From assembly GCF_003309065.1 (NCBI RefSeq), contig NZ_POAF01000004.1, positions 186,001 through 250,000 of the forward strand: a DNA stretch of 64,000 bases, in the 5' to 3' direction. Both the position numbers and the translations under genes were made by a program. Within the stretch, counting starts at the first letter, position 1, and each line of letters opens with the position of its first letter. The DNA comes from Glutamicibacter soli (GTDB lineage: Bacteria; Actinomycetota; Actinomycetes; Actinomycetales; Micrococcaceae). Positions 53,647 to 64,000 of this stretch are shown in pieces. The notes beneath the pieces are model-generated. The model was not told the DNA's origin, made no database searches, and saw only the letters and a program-made list of their open reading frames with translations.

Positions 53647-55032
53647 ATGGCAGCACCTAGCCCGGGATATTCATTGACGCTTCGCGTAGAGACCCCAGCG
53701 TCGATTACCGCGACCAGCGAACTGGCTGCAGCGGTTGGCTCGGCTGGTGCCCACATCACCGCCCTCGACGTGACCGAATCGCACCACACCCACATGGTGG
53801 TCGACGTTTCGTGCAACACCATGGATGTCGCCCACGGCGAGAAGGTCCGCGACGCGCTCAACGGGCTGGACGGCGTCAACGTCCGCAACGTCTCGGACCG
53901 CACCTTCCTGATGCACCTTGGCGGCAAGCTCGAAGTCGTCCCGAAGGTCGCCCTGCGCAACCGCGACGACCTCTCCCGCGCCTACACCCCGGGTGTGGCC
54001 CGCGTCTGCATGGCCATCGCGGAGAACCCCGCCGATGCCCGCAACCTGACGGTCAAGCGCAACACCATCGCCGTGGTCACCGACGGCTCCGCCGTGCTGG
54101 GACTGGGCAACATCGGCCCGGCGGCGGCCCTTCCGGTCATGGAAGGCAAGGCCGCGTTGTTCAAGCAGTTCGCCGACGTCGACGCCTGGCCGGTCTGCCT
54201 GGACACCCAGGACACCGACGAAATCGTCAAGATCGTCAAGGCGCTGGCCCCGGTCTACGGCGGCGTGAACCTTGAAGACATCGCCGCCCCGCGCTGCTTC
54301 GAGATCGAAGCCCGGCTGCGCGAGGAACTGGACATCCCGGTCTTCCACGACGACCAGCACGGCACCGCCATCGTCACCCTGGCCGCCCTGGCCAACGCGC
54401 TGAAGGTCGTCGAGAAGAAGATCGAGGACGTGCGCATCGTGGTCTCCGGCGTGGGCGCCGCAGGCAACGCCATCATCCAGCTGCTGGCGGCCCGCGGAGC
54501 GAAGAACATCATCGCCTGCGGCCGCAACGGCGCGATCACCCGCGACGAGCAGTACTCCGACGAGCACCGCGTGTGGCTGGCGCAGAACACCAACCCCGAG
54601 AATTTCTCCGGATCGCTGAAGGAAGCCGTGGTCAACGCCGACGTCTTCATCGGCGTCTCCGCCCCGAATGTCCTGGACGAAGCCGACATCGCCGCAATGA
54701 ACGAGCGAGCGATCGTCTTCGCCATGGCCAACCCGGATCCAGAGGTGGATCCGGAGGTTGCAGGTCGTCACGCGGCGGTGGTCGCCACCGGACGCAGTGA
54801 CTTCCCGAACCAGATCAACAACGTCCTGGCCTTCCCGGGCTTCTTCCGCGGCCTGCTGGATGCCGGCGTCGCAGACATCACCGATGAGATGCTGCTGGCC
54901 GCCGCAGACGCGATTTCCGCCCGGGTAACCGACGATGAGCTGAACCCCGGCTTCATCATCCCTTCGGTGTTCGACCCGCAGGTCGCCACCGACGTGGCCG
55001 TCGCGGTGGAACTCGCCGCGGCAAAGGACTAA
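53647..55032 (+). CDS. NAD(P)-dependent malic enzyme with N-terminal ACT domain
   Basis: The 461-residue protein opens with an ACT-type regulatory domain (residues about 8-85, [30 protein letters not shown]). The malic enzyme follows: [11 protein letters not shown] with the catalytic Tyr, [12 protein letters not shown], the metal-ligand block [27 protein letters not shown], and the dinucleotide loop [12 protein letters not shown]. It decarboxylates malate to pyruvate. The ACT domain suggests control by a small molecule. CAGGAGGACC gives a strong ribosome site. First in the operon with aceB. Confidence 0.94.
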   Translation: MAAPSPGYSLTLRVETPASITATSELAAAVGSAGAHITALDVTESHHTHMVVDVSCNTMDVAHGEKVRDALNGLDGVNVRNVSDRTFLMHLGGKLEVVPKVALRNRDDLSRAYTPGVARVCMAIAENPADARNLTVKRNTIAVVTDGSAVLGLGNIGPAAALPVMEGKAALFKQFADVDAWPVCLDTQDTDEIVKIVKALAPVYGGVNLEDIAAPRCFEIEARLREELDIPVFHDDQHGTAIVTLAALANALKVVEKKIEDVRIVVSGVGAAGNAIIQLLAARGAKNIIACGRNGAITRDEQYSDEHRVWLAQNTNPENFSGSLKEAVVNADVFIGVSAPNVLDEADIAAMNERAIVFAMANPDPEVDPEVAGRHAAVVATGRSDFPNQINNVLAFPGFFRGLLDAGVADITDEMLLAAADAISARVTDDELNPGFIIPSVFDPQVATDVAVAVELAAAKD

Positions 55033-55112
55033 CCACAACCCGGGGCTAGTCACCCCTGGCCCTTTCGGGCCGCATCACTGGAACAGAGCACAGAGGTTAA
55101 GGAGCAACCCAC

Positions 55113-56740
<1,628 letters not shown>

Positions 56741-56744
<4 letters not shown>

Positions 56745-57997
56745 GCAACGTCTTCGATGAGTCAACGCTCGCCGCGGTAGAAGCCAAGCTGGCCGCTACC
56801 GACCAGCTGCTGGAATCCGCCTACCCGGGGGATACCGGCGTCCGCCAGCCCGTGCACACCGTGTACGTGCCGGGGGACAAGTTCACCATCGGCCTGCCGG
56901 AGGCCTGGGGCTCCAACGCCCTGGCCGCCGCCGGCAACGCCGCGGGGCTGGCCAAGCTGGCCGCCAAGCTGAACCTGGCCGAACCTGCGCGCCTGGGCGA
57001 CCTGGTGGCCGCGAAGCTGGCAAGCGAACCCATCGAAGACCTGCGTCTGGACTTTGAAGACGGCTACGGCAACCGGCCGGATGCCGAGGAGGATGCAGCG
57101 GCCTTGGCCGCCGCCGACTCGGTATCCGCCGCCGTAGCCGCCGGCAAGGCCCCGGCCTACATCGGCATCCGCTTCAAGTGCTTCGAGGCCCCCACCCGGG
57201 CCCGCGGCATCCGCACCCTGGACCTGTTCATCTCGCGGCTTCTCGCCAACGGCCCCCTTCCCGAGGGGCTGCGCCTGACGCTGCCCAAGGTCACCACCGT
57301 GGACCAGGTCGAAGCCATGGTCTTCCTGGCCGAAAAGCTGGAGGAAGCGCACGGCCTGGAAGCCGGGCGCATCCGCTTCGAGGTCCAGGTCGAGACCCCG
57401 CAGGTGATCATCGCCGCGGACGGCAGCCACCCGGTCGCCGCCCTGATCCACGCCGGCCAGGGACGCGTTTCCTCCCTGCACTACGGCACCTACGACTACT
57501 CGGCCTCGCTGGGGGTGGCCGCCGGCTACCAGTCCATGGAACACCCGGCGGCCGACTTCGCCAAGGACGTCATGCAGGTCGCCGTGGCCGGCACCGGCGT
57601 GGAACTGTCCGACGGCTCCACCAACATCATCCCGGCCGGCGACCCGGAGAACATCGCCGCCGCCTGGGCGCTGCACGCCCGCCTGGTCAACCGCCACCTC
57701 ACCCGCGGCATCTACCAGGGCTGGGACATGCACGAAAACCACCTGGTGACCCGCTACCTGGCCACCTTCGCCTTCTTCCGCGAAGGGCTGGAAGCTGCCG
57801 GCACCCGGCTGCGCAACTACGTGCACAAGATCGAATCGGCCATCATGGACGAGCCCGCCACCGCCCGTGCCCTGGCGCGCTACATCCACCGCGGCGTGGC
57901 CTGCGGCGCGGTGACCGCCCAGGAAGTCACCGATCTTGCCCAAATTACACTTGCCGAACTGGAAGCGATCGCGCTGAATCGCTCCCACGCAAACTAG
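56741..57997 (+). CDS. CitE/HpcH-like lyase homologue (DUF6986 type), unknown reaction
   Basis: The 418-residue TIM-barrel protein resembles the HpcH/HpaI and CitE lyase family. DLRLDFEDGYGNRPD carries the acidic metal site, IRFKCFEAPTRARG the conserved Arg, LTLPKVTT and FEVQVETPQVI the later metal Glu. The substrate is not known. It is coupled to aceB by a four-base overlap and precedes allE by 11 bases, so it should act on glyoxylate, malyl-CoA-like or ureide intermediates. About 100 residues longer than CitE. Longer upstream reading only shadows aceB. Confidence 0.85.
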
Positions 57998-58008
57998 GAG
58001 ATTTTCCC

Positions 58009-58842
58009 ATGACCGTTCCAGCCCAGGTCAAGAGCGCGTACTACAACACCTACGGCGGCCACCCGCCGCAGACCGACCTGCTGACCGACCGCGCGATCGT
58101 CACCGAGGCCTACACCGTGATCCCCAAGGGTGTGCTGCGCGACATCGTCACCAGCGTGTTCCCGGAGTTCACCGACACCCGCGCCTGGGTGCTGAACCGC
58201 CCGGTCGCCGGCGGCCCCACCACCTTCTCCCAGGTGATCGTCGAGATCGCCCCGGGCGGCGGCGCCGCCAAGCCGGAACCTCAGGCAGGGGTCTCCAGCT
58301 TCCTGTTCGTGGTCGGCGGCGCGCTGACCCTGACCCTCGACGGCGAAGAGCATGTGCTGGACGAGGGCGGCTTCGCCTTCGTTCCGCCGAACGCCGTCTG
58401 GTCGCTGAAGAACAACGAGTCCGAGATCGTGACCTTCCACTGGATCCGCAAGCGCTACGAGGCGCTGGACTACGTGCCGGCACCGAAGGCAGTGGTCGGC
58501 AACGAGAAGGACATCGAGCCGGGCCACATGCCGGACACCGACGGCAAGTGGCGCACCACCCGCATGCTGGATCCGCAGGACCTGGCCTACGACTTCGGCG
58601 TGAACATCGTGACCTTCGAGCCGGGTGCATCCATCCCGTTCGCCGAAACCCACGTCATGGAGCACGGCCTGTACGTGCTGGAGGGCAAGGCAGTCTACCG
58701 CCTGAACGACGACTGGGTCGAGGTCGAAGCCGGCGACTACATGGCGCTGCGCGCCTTCTGCCCGCAGGCTTGCTACGCCGGCGGACCGAGCAACTTCCGC
58801 TACCTGCTGTACAAGGACCAGAACCGCCAGATCACCTTGTAA
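58009..58842 (+). CDS. allE: (S)-ureidoglycine aminohydrolase
   Basis: The 277-residue bicupin releases ammonia from S-ureidoglycine to give S-ureidoglycolate. It opens with the family pattern TDRAIVTEAYTVIPKGVLRDIVTSVFPEF. The second cupin carries the Mn2+ site: SIPFAETHVMEHGLYVLEGKAVYRL (Glu, His, His), with ALRAFCPQACYAGG. Length and C-terminal YLLYKDQNRQ are usual for AllE. TAGGAG lies 8 bases before the ATG. It shows that allantoate is degraded by the amidohydrolase route, though allB and allC are not in the window. Confidence 0.94.
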   Translation: MTVPAQVKSAYYNTYGGHPPQTDLLTDRAIVTEAYTVIPKGVLRDIVTSVFPEFTDTRAWVLNRPVAGGPTTFSQVIVEIAPGGGAAKPEPQAGVSSFLFVVGGALTLTLDGEEHVLDEGGFAFVPPNAVWSLKNNESEIVTFHWIRKRYEALDYVPAPKAVVGNEKDIEPGHMPDTDGKWRTTRMLDPQDLAYDFGVNIVTFEPGASIPFAETHVMEHGLYVLEGKAVYRLNDDWVEVEAGDYMALRAFCPQACYAGGPSNFRYLLYKDQNRQITL

Positions 58843-58861
58843 TCGATAGCTTTTCAGACCG

Positions 58862-58988
58862 CCGGGGCCAGCACCCGCGAGAACCCGCCGCTCGTCGGCG
58901 CACCACGTCCACCTCATGTTCCAGTGATGTTTCTTTTGCTCGGGCATGGTGAATCGGAGTACGGGTTGTCGCAGGGTGCTGGCCCCGG
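58862..58988. repeat. 127-bp element with 26-bp inverted arms
   Basis: CCGGGGCCAGCACCC (58862-58876) is exactly inverted as GGGTGCTGGCCCCGG (58974-58988). The pairing goes on inward: GCGAGAACCCG (58877) against CGGGTTGTCGC (ending 58972) with one mismatch and one bulge. TTTTT follows the right arm. About 75 bases remain in the loop, where CACCA and TGGTG can pair again. It may be an unusual terminator after allE, a structured RNA or a small inverted-repeat element. Confidence 0.7.
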
Positions 58989-59097
58989 TTTTTCCGTCGC
59001 GGACGGCGGCGCTGTCCACCCAGGGTAGGACAGCCACCCGGAACAGTTGGTACTTGGCGCCGATGTTCGAAACATCGAGTCTTCATAGGGTTGATTC

Positions 59098-59637
59098 ATG
59101 CTCAAGAAAAAGTTTGTGATTGCCGGACTTCTGGCCCTGCCGCTGGCTGCGGCGCTGACCGGCTGCGATGTAGGGGAACTGGCCCAAGACCGTCTCGATG
59201 AATCGACCACCCGCAGTGCTGCCACCTCGGAACAAGCAGTCAAGGAGGGCATCCTGCCGGGCTGGGTTCCCGCCGGCGGAACCGCTGTGGAATTAATCCA
59301 GCGCAACACCGGCAGTGAACGCATTTTCGTCATGGACTATGACGGGGAGCTGCCGAAGAAATCCTGCATTCCGGTGAAAACCACGGGCGCTCCGAGCGCC
59401 GAGGAACTTGCCGCCGCCTACGCCTCCGACGAGCGTGTCAAGCGAATGGACCCCGAAGAGATCTCAACAACGCGGACCTTGGACGCCGAATGGTGGCCGG
59501 AGGAAACCCAATCCCGCACCACAGATTTGTGCGGACGGTTCTGGGTCAGCCAGAGCGGCGGCAAGCTCTATGCCTTCGCGCCGGATGCGATCGGCACGGT
59601 GGAGAAAATCCAGCAGGAGCGCGAAGCAAATTCGTGA
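59098..59637 (+). CDS. Small secreted lipoprotein, unknown function
   Basis: The 179-residue protein has a clear lipoprotein signal: basic MLKKK, a hydrophobic core and the lipobox LTGC (Cys about residue 22). The mature part has one Cys pair candidate (KSCIP and DLCGRF) that could form a disulphide, and alternating strands. No domain is recognised. It should be anchored on the outer membrane face. The gene stands alone between the inverted-repeat element and the Mrr island. Confidence 0.7.
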   Translation: MLKKKFVIAGLLALPLAAALTGCDVGELAQDRLDESTTRSAATSEQAVKEGILPGWVPAGGTAVELIQRNTGSERIFVMDYDGELPKKSCIPVKTTGAPSAEELAAAYASDERVKRMDPEEISTTRTLDAEWWPEETQSRTTDLCGRFWVSQSGGKLYAFAPDAIGTVEKIQQEREANS

Positions 59638-59998
59638 TGACGAGCTGCCGATGCATCGCTTAGCTTGATCACTACTCGTCGACACAACCCCTGCCGTTCG
59701 GGCGTGAAGGGAGCATGGCAAATGGGTCAGAGAACTTTTCATGAGAGTAGCCTTCTTCGGCCCGGCAAGAAGCGCTTAATCTGGCCGGCACGAAAGCTGG
59801 ATTTTAGACGGTACCTAACCAACCTCTAATCATCCAAAGACGCTACTTAGCTGTTGAAATTCATCCGGCACTGCTGTCCGCATCCGTACGGTTAATATTG
59901 CCGAGAAGTTGAAGAGCCCAAAATGTCAGCTACGACACTTTGGGCTCTTTGACTATTTGTTTCTGTAGAAAGCCACAATATCTGACCGGATATGTGGT
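59638..59998. other. Spacer at the edge of the Mrr island
   Basis: This 361-base stretch is where composition shifts to more A+T. Apart from the strong hairpin at 59912-59949 I see no gene, repeat or attachment-site duplication. Confidence 0.4.
59912..59949. terminator. Bidirectional terminator hairpin
   Basis: AAGAGCCCAAA pairs exactly with TTTGGGCTCTT; inside, TGTC pairs with GACA. A and T tracts on both sides let it act in both directions, stopping the lipoprotein transcript and the minus-strand mrr transcript, whose stop codon is 50 bases away. Confidence 0.75.
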
Positions 59999-60943
59999 CT
60001 ACTCGAAGAAATCCTCATCGATGTCTACCACATCGTAGCTTTGCTTCACCTGAACCCCCACGCGGTACTTGATCATGAGTGATACTAGCCGCTTACCGTC
60101 GATGAGGACGATACGATTTTGAATGGCTGCTGCGTATTCGCGGGCATGCTGGGTGAAATGGCTGGTCGTGATGAACACGCCCCGGCTGGCGCCGAATCCG
60201 TGAAGTGCGCCAATGAAAGCTTGAATTGTTTCCCGGCTGATCGACTTACCTTCGGCGTAGCGTTTGGCCTGCACATAGATTTGGTCAAGACCAAGTGCGT
60301 CCTGGTCAATGACTCCATCCACTCCACCGTCACCCGTGCCACCAATTCTCCGGCCGCGTTGTTCCGCTCCTCCGTAGCCCATCGCAAGTAGTAGTTTGAC
60401 GACTGCTTCCTCGAAAAATTCAGGGTGGCTGTCTCGTAGGCGTATTAGCAGAGCATCGCCGACGTCGGATGAAATGCGATTGATTCCCTCTTCGATTAGT
60501 TCGATCGGATCAGTGGACTCCTTATCCGGGCCCTCAGTTTCGGCTGGAGCGGAGTCTTTTTGGGCCTGTGGCCAGTACGCAGCAAAGGTCCGTTGGGCAA
60601 CGGCGAAGCTGGAAATGCCGTCGGGATGATCGCCGAACCATTTTTTGCCAGCTTCAGTAATCCGATAATTCGCCCGGACAGGTCGCTCTATCCATCCAGC
60701 CTTGAACAGATTGCTAATCGCCCATCCAAGACGTTGCTCTGATCGTAGGCCGCCTGAATTCAGCGTTTCTTCTCGTGCTGAATTCGAGAGTTGAGCGGAG
60801 TCGATGGCTCTGCTGACGAGGTCACGACGGTGCAGAGTACTTCCATCAGACAACACAGACAGAACGTGGCGCACGAAGACAGGCCAAATCGGAACTTCTG
60901 ATTCGAAAGCCTCCGTTGTTGGAGCTTCGCTGCTTGTCGTCAT
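59999..60943 (-). CDS. mrr: Mrr-type restriction endonuclease
   Basis: The 314-residue protein has an N-terminal winged-helix Mrr_N domain (VPIWPVFVRHVLSVLSDGSTLHRRDL to ITEAGKKWFGDHP, residues about 17-107) and a C-terminal Mrr catalytic domain. The PD-(D/E)xK-type core is seen as GGTGDGGVDGVIDQDALGLDQIYVQAKRY, with Asp and the QAK triad, after EEAVVKLLLAMGY. Mrr enzymes are type IV restriction enzymes that cut methylated foreign DNA. AAAGGAG is 9 bases before the ATG, which follows directly on the stop of an upstream ORF. No methylase gene is nearby, as expected for type IV. Lower GC than neighbours. Confidence 0.92.
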   Translation of the reverse strand: MTTSSEAPTTEAFESEVPIWPVFVRHVLSVLSDGSTLHRRDLVSRAIDSAQLSNSAREETLNSGGLRSEQRLGWAISNLFKAGWIERPVRANYRITEAGKKWFGDHPDGISSFAVAQRTFAAYWPQAQKDSAPAETEGPDKESTDPIELIEEGINRISSDVGDALLIRLRDSHPEFFEEAVVKLLLAMGYGGAEQRGRRIGGTGDGGVDGVIDQDALGLDQIYVQAKRYAEGKSISRETIQAFIGALHGFGASRGVFITTSHFTQHAREYAAAIQNRIVLIDGKRLVSLMIKYRVGVQVKQSYDVVDIDEDFFE

Positions 60944-61108
60944 CTATTGTTCTCCTTTGAAAATGCATTCCTGCAAAGCCAGGACGAAGTTATCGAGTCC
61001 ACTGATCCCGAAGAAATAGCTCGATTTGTGGTATTCAATTTTGGCAACGAGGTTCGCAAACTTTCGTTCGGTTTCCTCAGTCGCATTGACAATCTTTAAT
61101 TGTCTCAT
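60944..61108 (-). CDS. Short ORF coupled to mrr, extent uncertain
   Basis: The last 54 codons before mrr read as a plausible soluble protein with an amphipathic pattern (EETERKFANLVAKIEYHKSSYFFGISGLDNFVLALQECI). The stop TAG directly abuts the mrr ATG, and the mrr ribosome site lies within its final codons, which suggests coupled translation. The frame is open much further, to 61726, so the true start may be upstream; but that would overlap the start of the plus-strand gene at 61528. A second minus frame (61105-61410) ends overlapping this ATG (ATGA). No domain is recognised. Confidence 0.35.
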   Translation of the reverse strand: MRQLKIVNATEETERKFANLVAKIEYHKSSYFFGISGLDNFVLALQECIFKGEQ

Positions 61109-61527
61109 GCCATACGAATCTTGGCATTCCGTACCGCGAGCGGTAGTAGTAGCTTCACGGAGTCTACTGTGGTTTTGAGAATCGAAAGTGGGTGCAACAA
61201 CCAATCTGGCTGTAGCTCCCAGTGCCTTGCAACTGGCAGCTCTGCGAATGTCATGAAGTCGCTTGAGGAAAAATGGTGTGTGGTAGGCGCGGCGTCCTCG
61301 ATCATTGTCCGAGGAGTCCTCGGTAAAAGATTCCGGACACGGCCAATCTGCTTCCCCTGTCTCGTGATGATTATGATTTCGATCGTTATTTTGGTCCAGC
61401 AGGAACCCATAGCGTGTGAAAAACTCGGTACCTATACCGCCATTTCGTTCCGCTCGGGGATGCCAGACCAACAGATAGGCTGGGCAGGTCCGTTCAGCAT
61501 ATCCACGACCAGTTAAGCGAGTATTCG
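61109..61527. other. Divergent region between the mrr unit and the 577-codon gene
   Basis: In these 419 bases both minus frames and one plus frame (61100-61516) stay open, yet none has a good ribosome site or a recognised domain. It may hold an N-terminal part of the mrr-coupled ORF, a decayed gene, or only promoters. Confidence 0.35.
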
Positions 61528-63261
61528 ATGCTTGAAGATCCCGAACAGCAGAAGTTCCTGGATGGGCTGACGCGAGATTTGTTCCAGCTTTCCATCGGTG
61601 ACCTGCGTCAAGGAATATTGGACTATGCGCAGAAGATGGAGGCGTCCCAACGAAATGGCTTTGCCGAGGTATTTGCCCATGCTTCCGGATCGCTGGGGTA
61701 TCAGCCTCTAGCGTCACGAATAGCATCTGGAAATTTACTCGAAGACATCGCCGGGCTACATAGCCGACTCGAACAGGGGGAGTACTTCGACGGCTTCGGA
61801 TGGGATGAAGATATCTACGATGAGCGGTCCTTCGGCGATGAATCTTGGGCGGAGGAATTGACTGACCTGTTCAGCATGACTAGCGAGCTGTTCAGTACCG
61901 GTGAACTGGACAAAGCGAAGGAAGCCTATGAACGACTTTTCGCAATCCTCGATCTGGATGGCGAGATTGGAATATTCAGCGGGCCATTGTGTGCTGCGGA
62001 CATGCTCGATCTAGACCTTGCCATCAACCGGACACAATATCTGAGGTGCGTCTACGAACTGACGCCAGAAAACACACGCGCTTCAGAAGTTGCCCATGCA
62101 TGGTTTGAAAACACGGACTTCGAAGATGCGATAACTCTGCAAGATGTTGACCGATGCCGTGAGTCTGATCTTGTGGATATGGATACCTTCTTGCCTCGTT
62201 GGATCAACGAGCTGCAAGCGCGAATGCAGGAACGCCCTAATAGTCGCGTTCGCAAGCTGTTAGTTGAAGCAACCTTGTTCAGCGGCGGACTGGACTCATT
62301 GGCCGAACTTGCCCGGAATGCAAGAGTTGCACAGGCAGAGCTATACCGAGATTGGGTCGTGTTGGTGCAGTCATTGGGGAAGGACGAAGTGGCCGTTGCA
62401 ACCGCGCGTGAAGCATTGGACATCCTCGCCGAACCCGGAAGGACCAGGGCCGAAATCGCCGATATTCTGGCGACCTTGAGCAGTTGCGACCAAAGCCAAC
62501 GGCTGATGGCCAGGCGAGAGGCCTTCAGATCGGATCCGAATCTATGCCGCTTAGTAATTCTCCATACGGAAGAAGCAAAGCGTACGAATCCGGCGCAAAG
62601 CATGCGCAATGAGATCGACTTCTTCCGTTCAGAAAGGCGTGCGACTGAAATTTCGCCTGCAACGTACTTAGCATTGCTGATCCTCGCGGGTCAGGTGGAA
62701 GAAGCTATAAATGTTGTCGAGGCAATTCCGGGTGCTGGACGAAATATTGAAGCTGGACAGAAAATTCTCCTGCCATTCTTGTTGCTTTCCGTACTGGAGA
62801 AACCGAGTGTACTTCCCACTACAGGCAGCTGGCTGGCACAGTTGTGGACTGGAATTGACCAAATTGATTCTTTTCTTTGGAACCTTCAAAGCACTGATTT
62901 TTTCGATTCTTCGAGTGAGGTAGCAAAATTAGATCGTAATAACGATATGTCGCTTGCCGCGATTCTTATGGAGAGAATTAAAGTTGAACAGCTCTCCGAA
63001 GAGCAGCGTGCGGCGCGAATTCGAGCAGCCGAGTCATTGATTGAACGGAGCGTAGTACAGGTTGTCGGCGGCCGGAATCGCCCACTCTATGCGTCGGCCG
63101 CAAATCTGATCACTAGCCGTTTGGAAGTCGGCTATTTGACTTCGGACCAGAGCGGAGCTGAACACTTCGCAACGATGCTCGTTTCCAGGTTTCCACGACA
63201 CCGGGCGTTTCAACAGGAGATGAAACGTTCCCGCCAGAATTCGAAGATCCTCCAACGCTAA
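61528..63261 (+). CDS. Large helical-repeat protein, unknown function
   Basis: The 577-residue acidic protein is almost all helical. Its pattern resembles TPR-like solenoids: ELFSTGELDKAKEAYERLFAILDLDGEIG, then DLDLAINRTQYLRCVYELTP, as found in uncharacterised proteins linked to SWIM-domain or defence genes. There is no signal peptide, membrane segment or catalytic motif. The start ATG lacks a ribosome site, so it may be leaderless or begin elsewhere. Codon use is much less GC-rich at third positions than in the rest of the window. It is divergent from the mrr unit, and the pair may be one acquired module. Confidence 0.7.
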   Translation: MLEDPEQQKFLDGLTRDLFQLSIGDLRQGILDYAQKMEASQRNGFAEVFAHASGSLGYQPLASRIASGNLLEDIAGLHSRLEQGEYFDGFGWDEDIYDERSFGDESWAEELTDLFSMTSELFSTGELDKAKEAYERLFAILDLDGEIGIFSGPLCAADMLDLDLAINRTQYLRCVYELTPENTRASEVAHAWFENTDFEDAITLQDVDRCRESDLVDMDTFLPRWINELQARMQERPNSRVRKLLVEATLFSGGLDSLAELARNARVAQAELYRDWVVLVQSLGKDEVAVATAREALDILAEPGRTRAEIADILATLSSCDQSQRLMARREAFRSDPNLCRLVILHTEEAKRTNPAQSMRNEIDFFRSERRATEISPATYLALLILAGQVEEAINVVEAIPGAGRNIEAGQKILLPFLLLSVLEKPSVLPTTGSWLAQLWTGIDQIDSFLWNLQSTDFFDSSSEVAKLDRNNDMSLAAILMERIKVEQLSEEQRAARIRAAESLIERSVVQVVGGRNRPLYASAANLITSRLEVGYLTSDQSGAEHFATMLVSRFPRHRAFQQEMKRSRQNSKILQR

Positions 63262-63279
63262 CGGAAGCCAAGCGCCGGA

Positions 63280-64000
63280 CTACGGCAGGTATTCGTCGAG
63301 GGCTTTCACCATGTCCTCATACCCCCGCTGTTTTGCCAAATCACGTGGCGAAACCCCGTTGTCATCCGGGATGCCGGGATCCGCACCGCCAGCCAGCAGC
63401 AAACGCACCGCCTCGACCTGTCGCGGGCCGCCGTCGCCGAGCACGATGGCCTCGTGCAGGGCGGTCCAGCCCAGGTTGTTGATGTGGTCCACGGGAACAC
63501 CGGCTTCCAGCAGGATCTTGATGGTTTCTGTATGGCCGTGTTCCGCGGCGGGAATCAGCGCGGTGCCGCCGTAGCGGTTGGTGCAGGCGACGTCGGCCCC
63601 GTGCGCGATGGCGAGCTCGAGGATCTCGTCCAGGCCCTCGGCTCCCGCATAGAGGAAGGCCGAATCCTGAATGGGATCCTTGGCGTTCACGTCCGCGCCG
63701 GCTTTGACTAGTACCGCAGCCATCGAGGTATCCTCGTTTTTCACCGCGCGCACGAGCAACGGCGTCTGGTCCGCGAAGCGTGCGTTGGCATCCGCTCCGG
63801 AAGCGATGGCCGCCTGCGCCGCCGCCAGGTTTCCGGAATCCACCGCTGTCTGAAGTGCGGCCGTCTGGTCGTGGGCACCCGCGGACCCCTGCCCGCTGTC
63901 GGCAGGCGGAGGGGTCGCGGCGGGGGTACAAGAACCGAGCAATAGCACCGCACCCAGCGCCAGCGAGGGCAGCAAGGCGTGCCACGCGGAGCGGCGGAGC
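63280..64000 (-). CDS. Ankyrin-repeat lipoprotein, 5' end outside window
   Basis: The frame stays open to the window edge (reading RRSAWHALLPSLALG before the hydrophobic core), so the start codon lies beyond 64000. A lipoprotein signal ends at the lipobox LGSC. About five ankyrin repeats follow, for example AAVLVKAGADVNAKDP, HGADVACTNRYGGTALIPAAEHGHTETIKILLEAG and NNLGWTALHEAIVL. Such secreted ankyrin proteins mediate protein contacts; some protect catalases or other enzymes in the periplasm. GC content is back to the chromosomal norm, so this gene lies outside the Mrr island. Confidence 0.88.
   Translation of the reverse strand, partial: LRRSAWHALLPSLALGAVLLLGSCTPAATPPPADSGQGSAGAHDQTAALQTAVDSGNLAAAQAAIASGADANARFADQTPLLVRAVKNEDTSMAAVLVKAGADVNAKDPIQDSAFLYAGAEGLDEILELAIAHGADVACTNRYGGTALIPAAEHGHTETIKILLEAGVPVDHINNLGWTALHEAIVLGDGGPRQVEAVRLLLAGGADPGIPDDNGVSPRDLAKQRGYEDMVKALDEYLP

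Noticed and set aside
59638-64000. tRNA or integrase flanking the Mrr island
   Set aside because: No cloverleaf-like sequence, integrase gene or direct attachment-site repeat was seen at either edge, so the mode of acquisition stays unknown.

Overview
The window is high-GC actinobacterial DNA, most like Arthrobacter or Glutamicibacter (Micrococcaceae). I infer this from the GC-rich third codon positions, frequent GTG/TTG starts, apparent leaderless genes and gene orders such as araBDA with a LacI-type regulator; no rRNA or tRNA is present to confirm it. Nearly all of it is ordinary chromosome with densely packed metabolic operons, separated by GC-rich hairpins between convergent genes.

Layout: 0-9.4 kb holds small housekeeping and stress genes: the end of an MFS transporter, a pirin/acetyltransferase pair, an OhrR-like MarR regulator, an SDR, a large internally duplicated membrane protein with a divergent TetR regulator, and a cupin. 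9.7-13.1 kb is a urate-degradation operon (uraD, uraH, urate oxidase, NCS2 purine permease). 13.3-26.8 kb is a pentose/galactose unit: a LacI-family regulator, araBDA, then a ChvE-GguA-GguB-type sugar ABC transporter followed by galM-galT-galK-galE. Identical TGTTAGCGCTAACA operators precede both araB and the transporter gene, so one regulator probably controls L-arabinose use, shared uptake and the Leloir pathway.

26.8-43.9 kb is mixed: a frame-disrupted membrane gene, an amidohydrolase with a divergent TetR regulator, a PuuP-like permease, a nitrilase-family amidase, a patatin, an AlkA glycosylase next to an AT-richer spacer with four copies of an imperfect 19-bp dyad, an XRE-cupin/EamA/SDR operon, an MFS exporter behind a 27-bp palindrome, a CycA-like permease, LtrA and a ROK glucokinase. 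44-53 kb has a TetR regulator, a CopB-like P-type ATPase with a CsoR-like operator, an ABC exporter, a KstD-like flavoprotein and a lipoprotein. 52.7-58.8 kb is a second purine-related locus: an IclR/AllR-like regulator divergent from malic enzyme, malate synthase, a CitE-like lyase homologue of unknown role and (S)-ureidoglycine aminohydrolase. Together these suggest disposal of ureide-derived glyoxylate through malate to pyruvate.

59.9-63.3 kb is visibly poorer in G+C and carries an Mrr-type restriction endonuclease, a coupled short ORF and a large helical-repeat protein of unknown function. It looks like a small acquired, possibly defence-related insert. The window ends inside an ankyrin-repeat lipoprotein gene.

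The features most worth a second look are the unassigned lyase homologue in the ureide operon, the four-copy dyad array at 35.1-35.4 kb, the 127-bp long-armed inverted repeat at 58.9 kb and the Mrr island.
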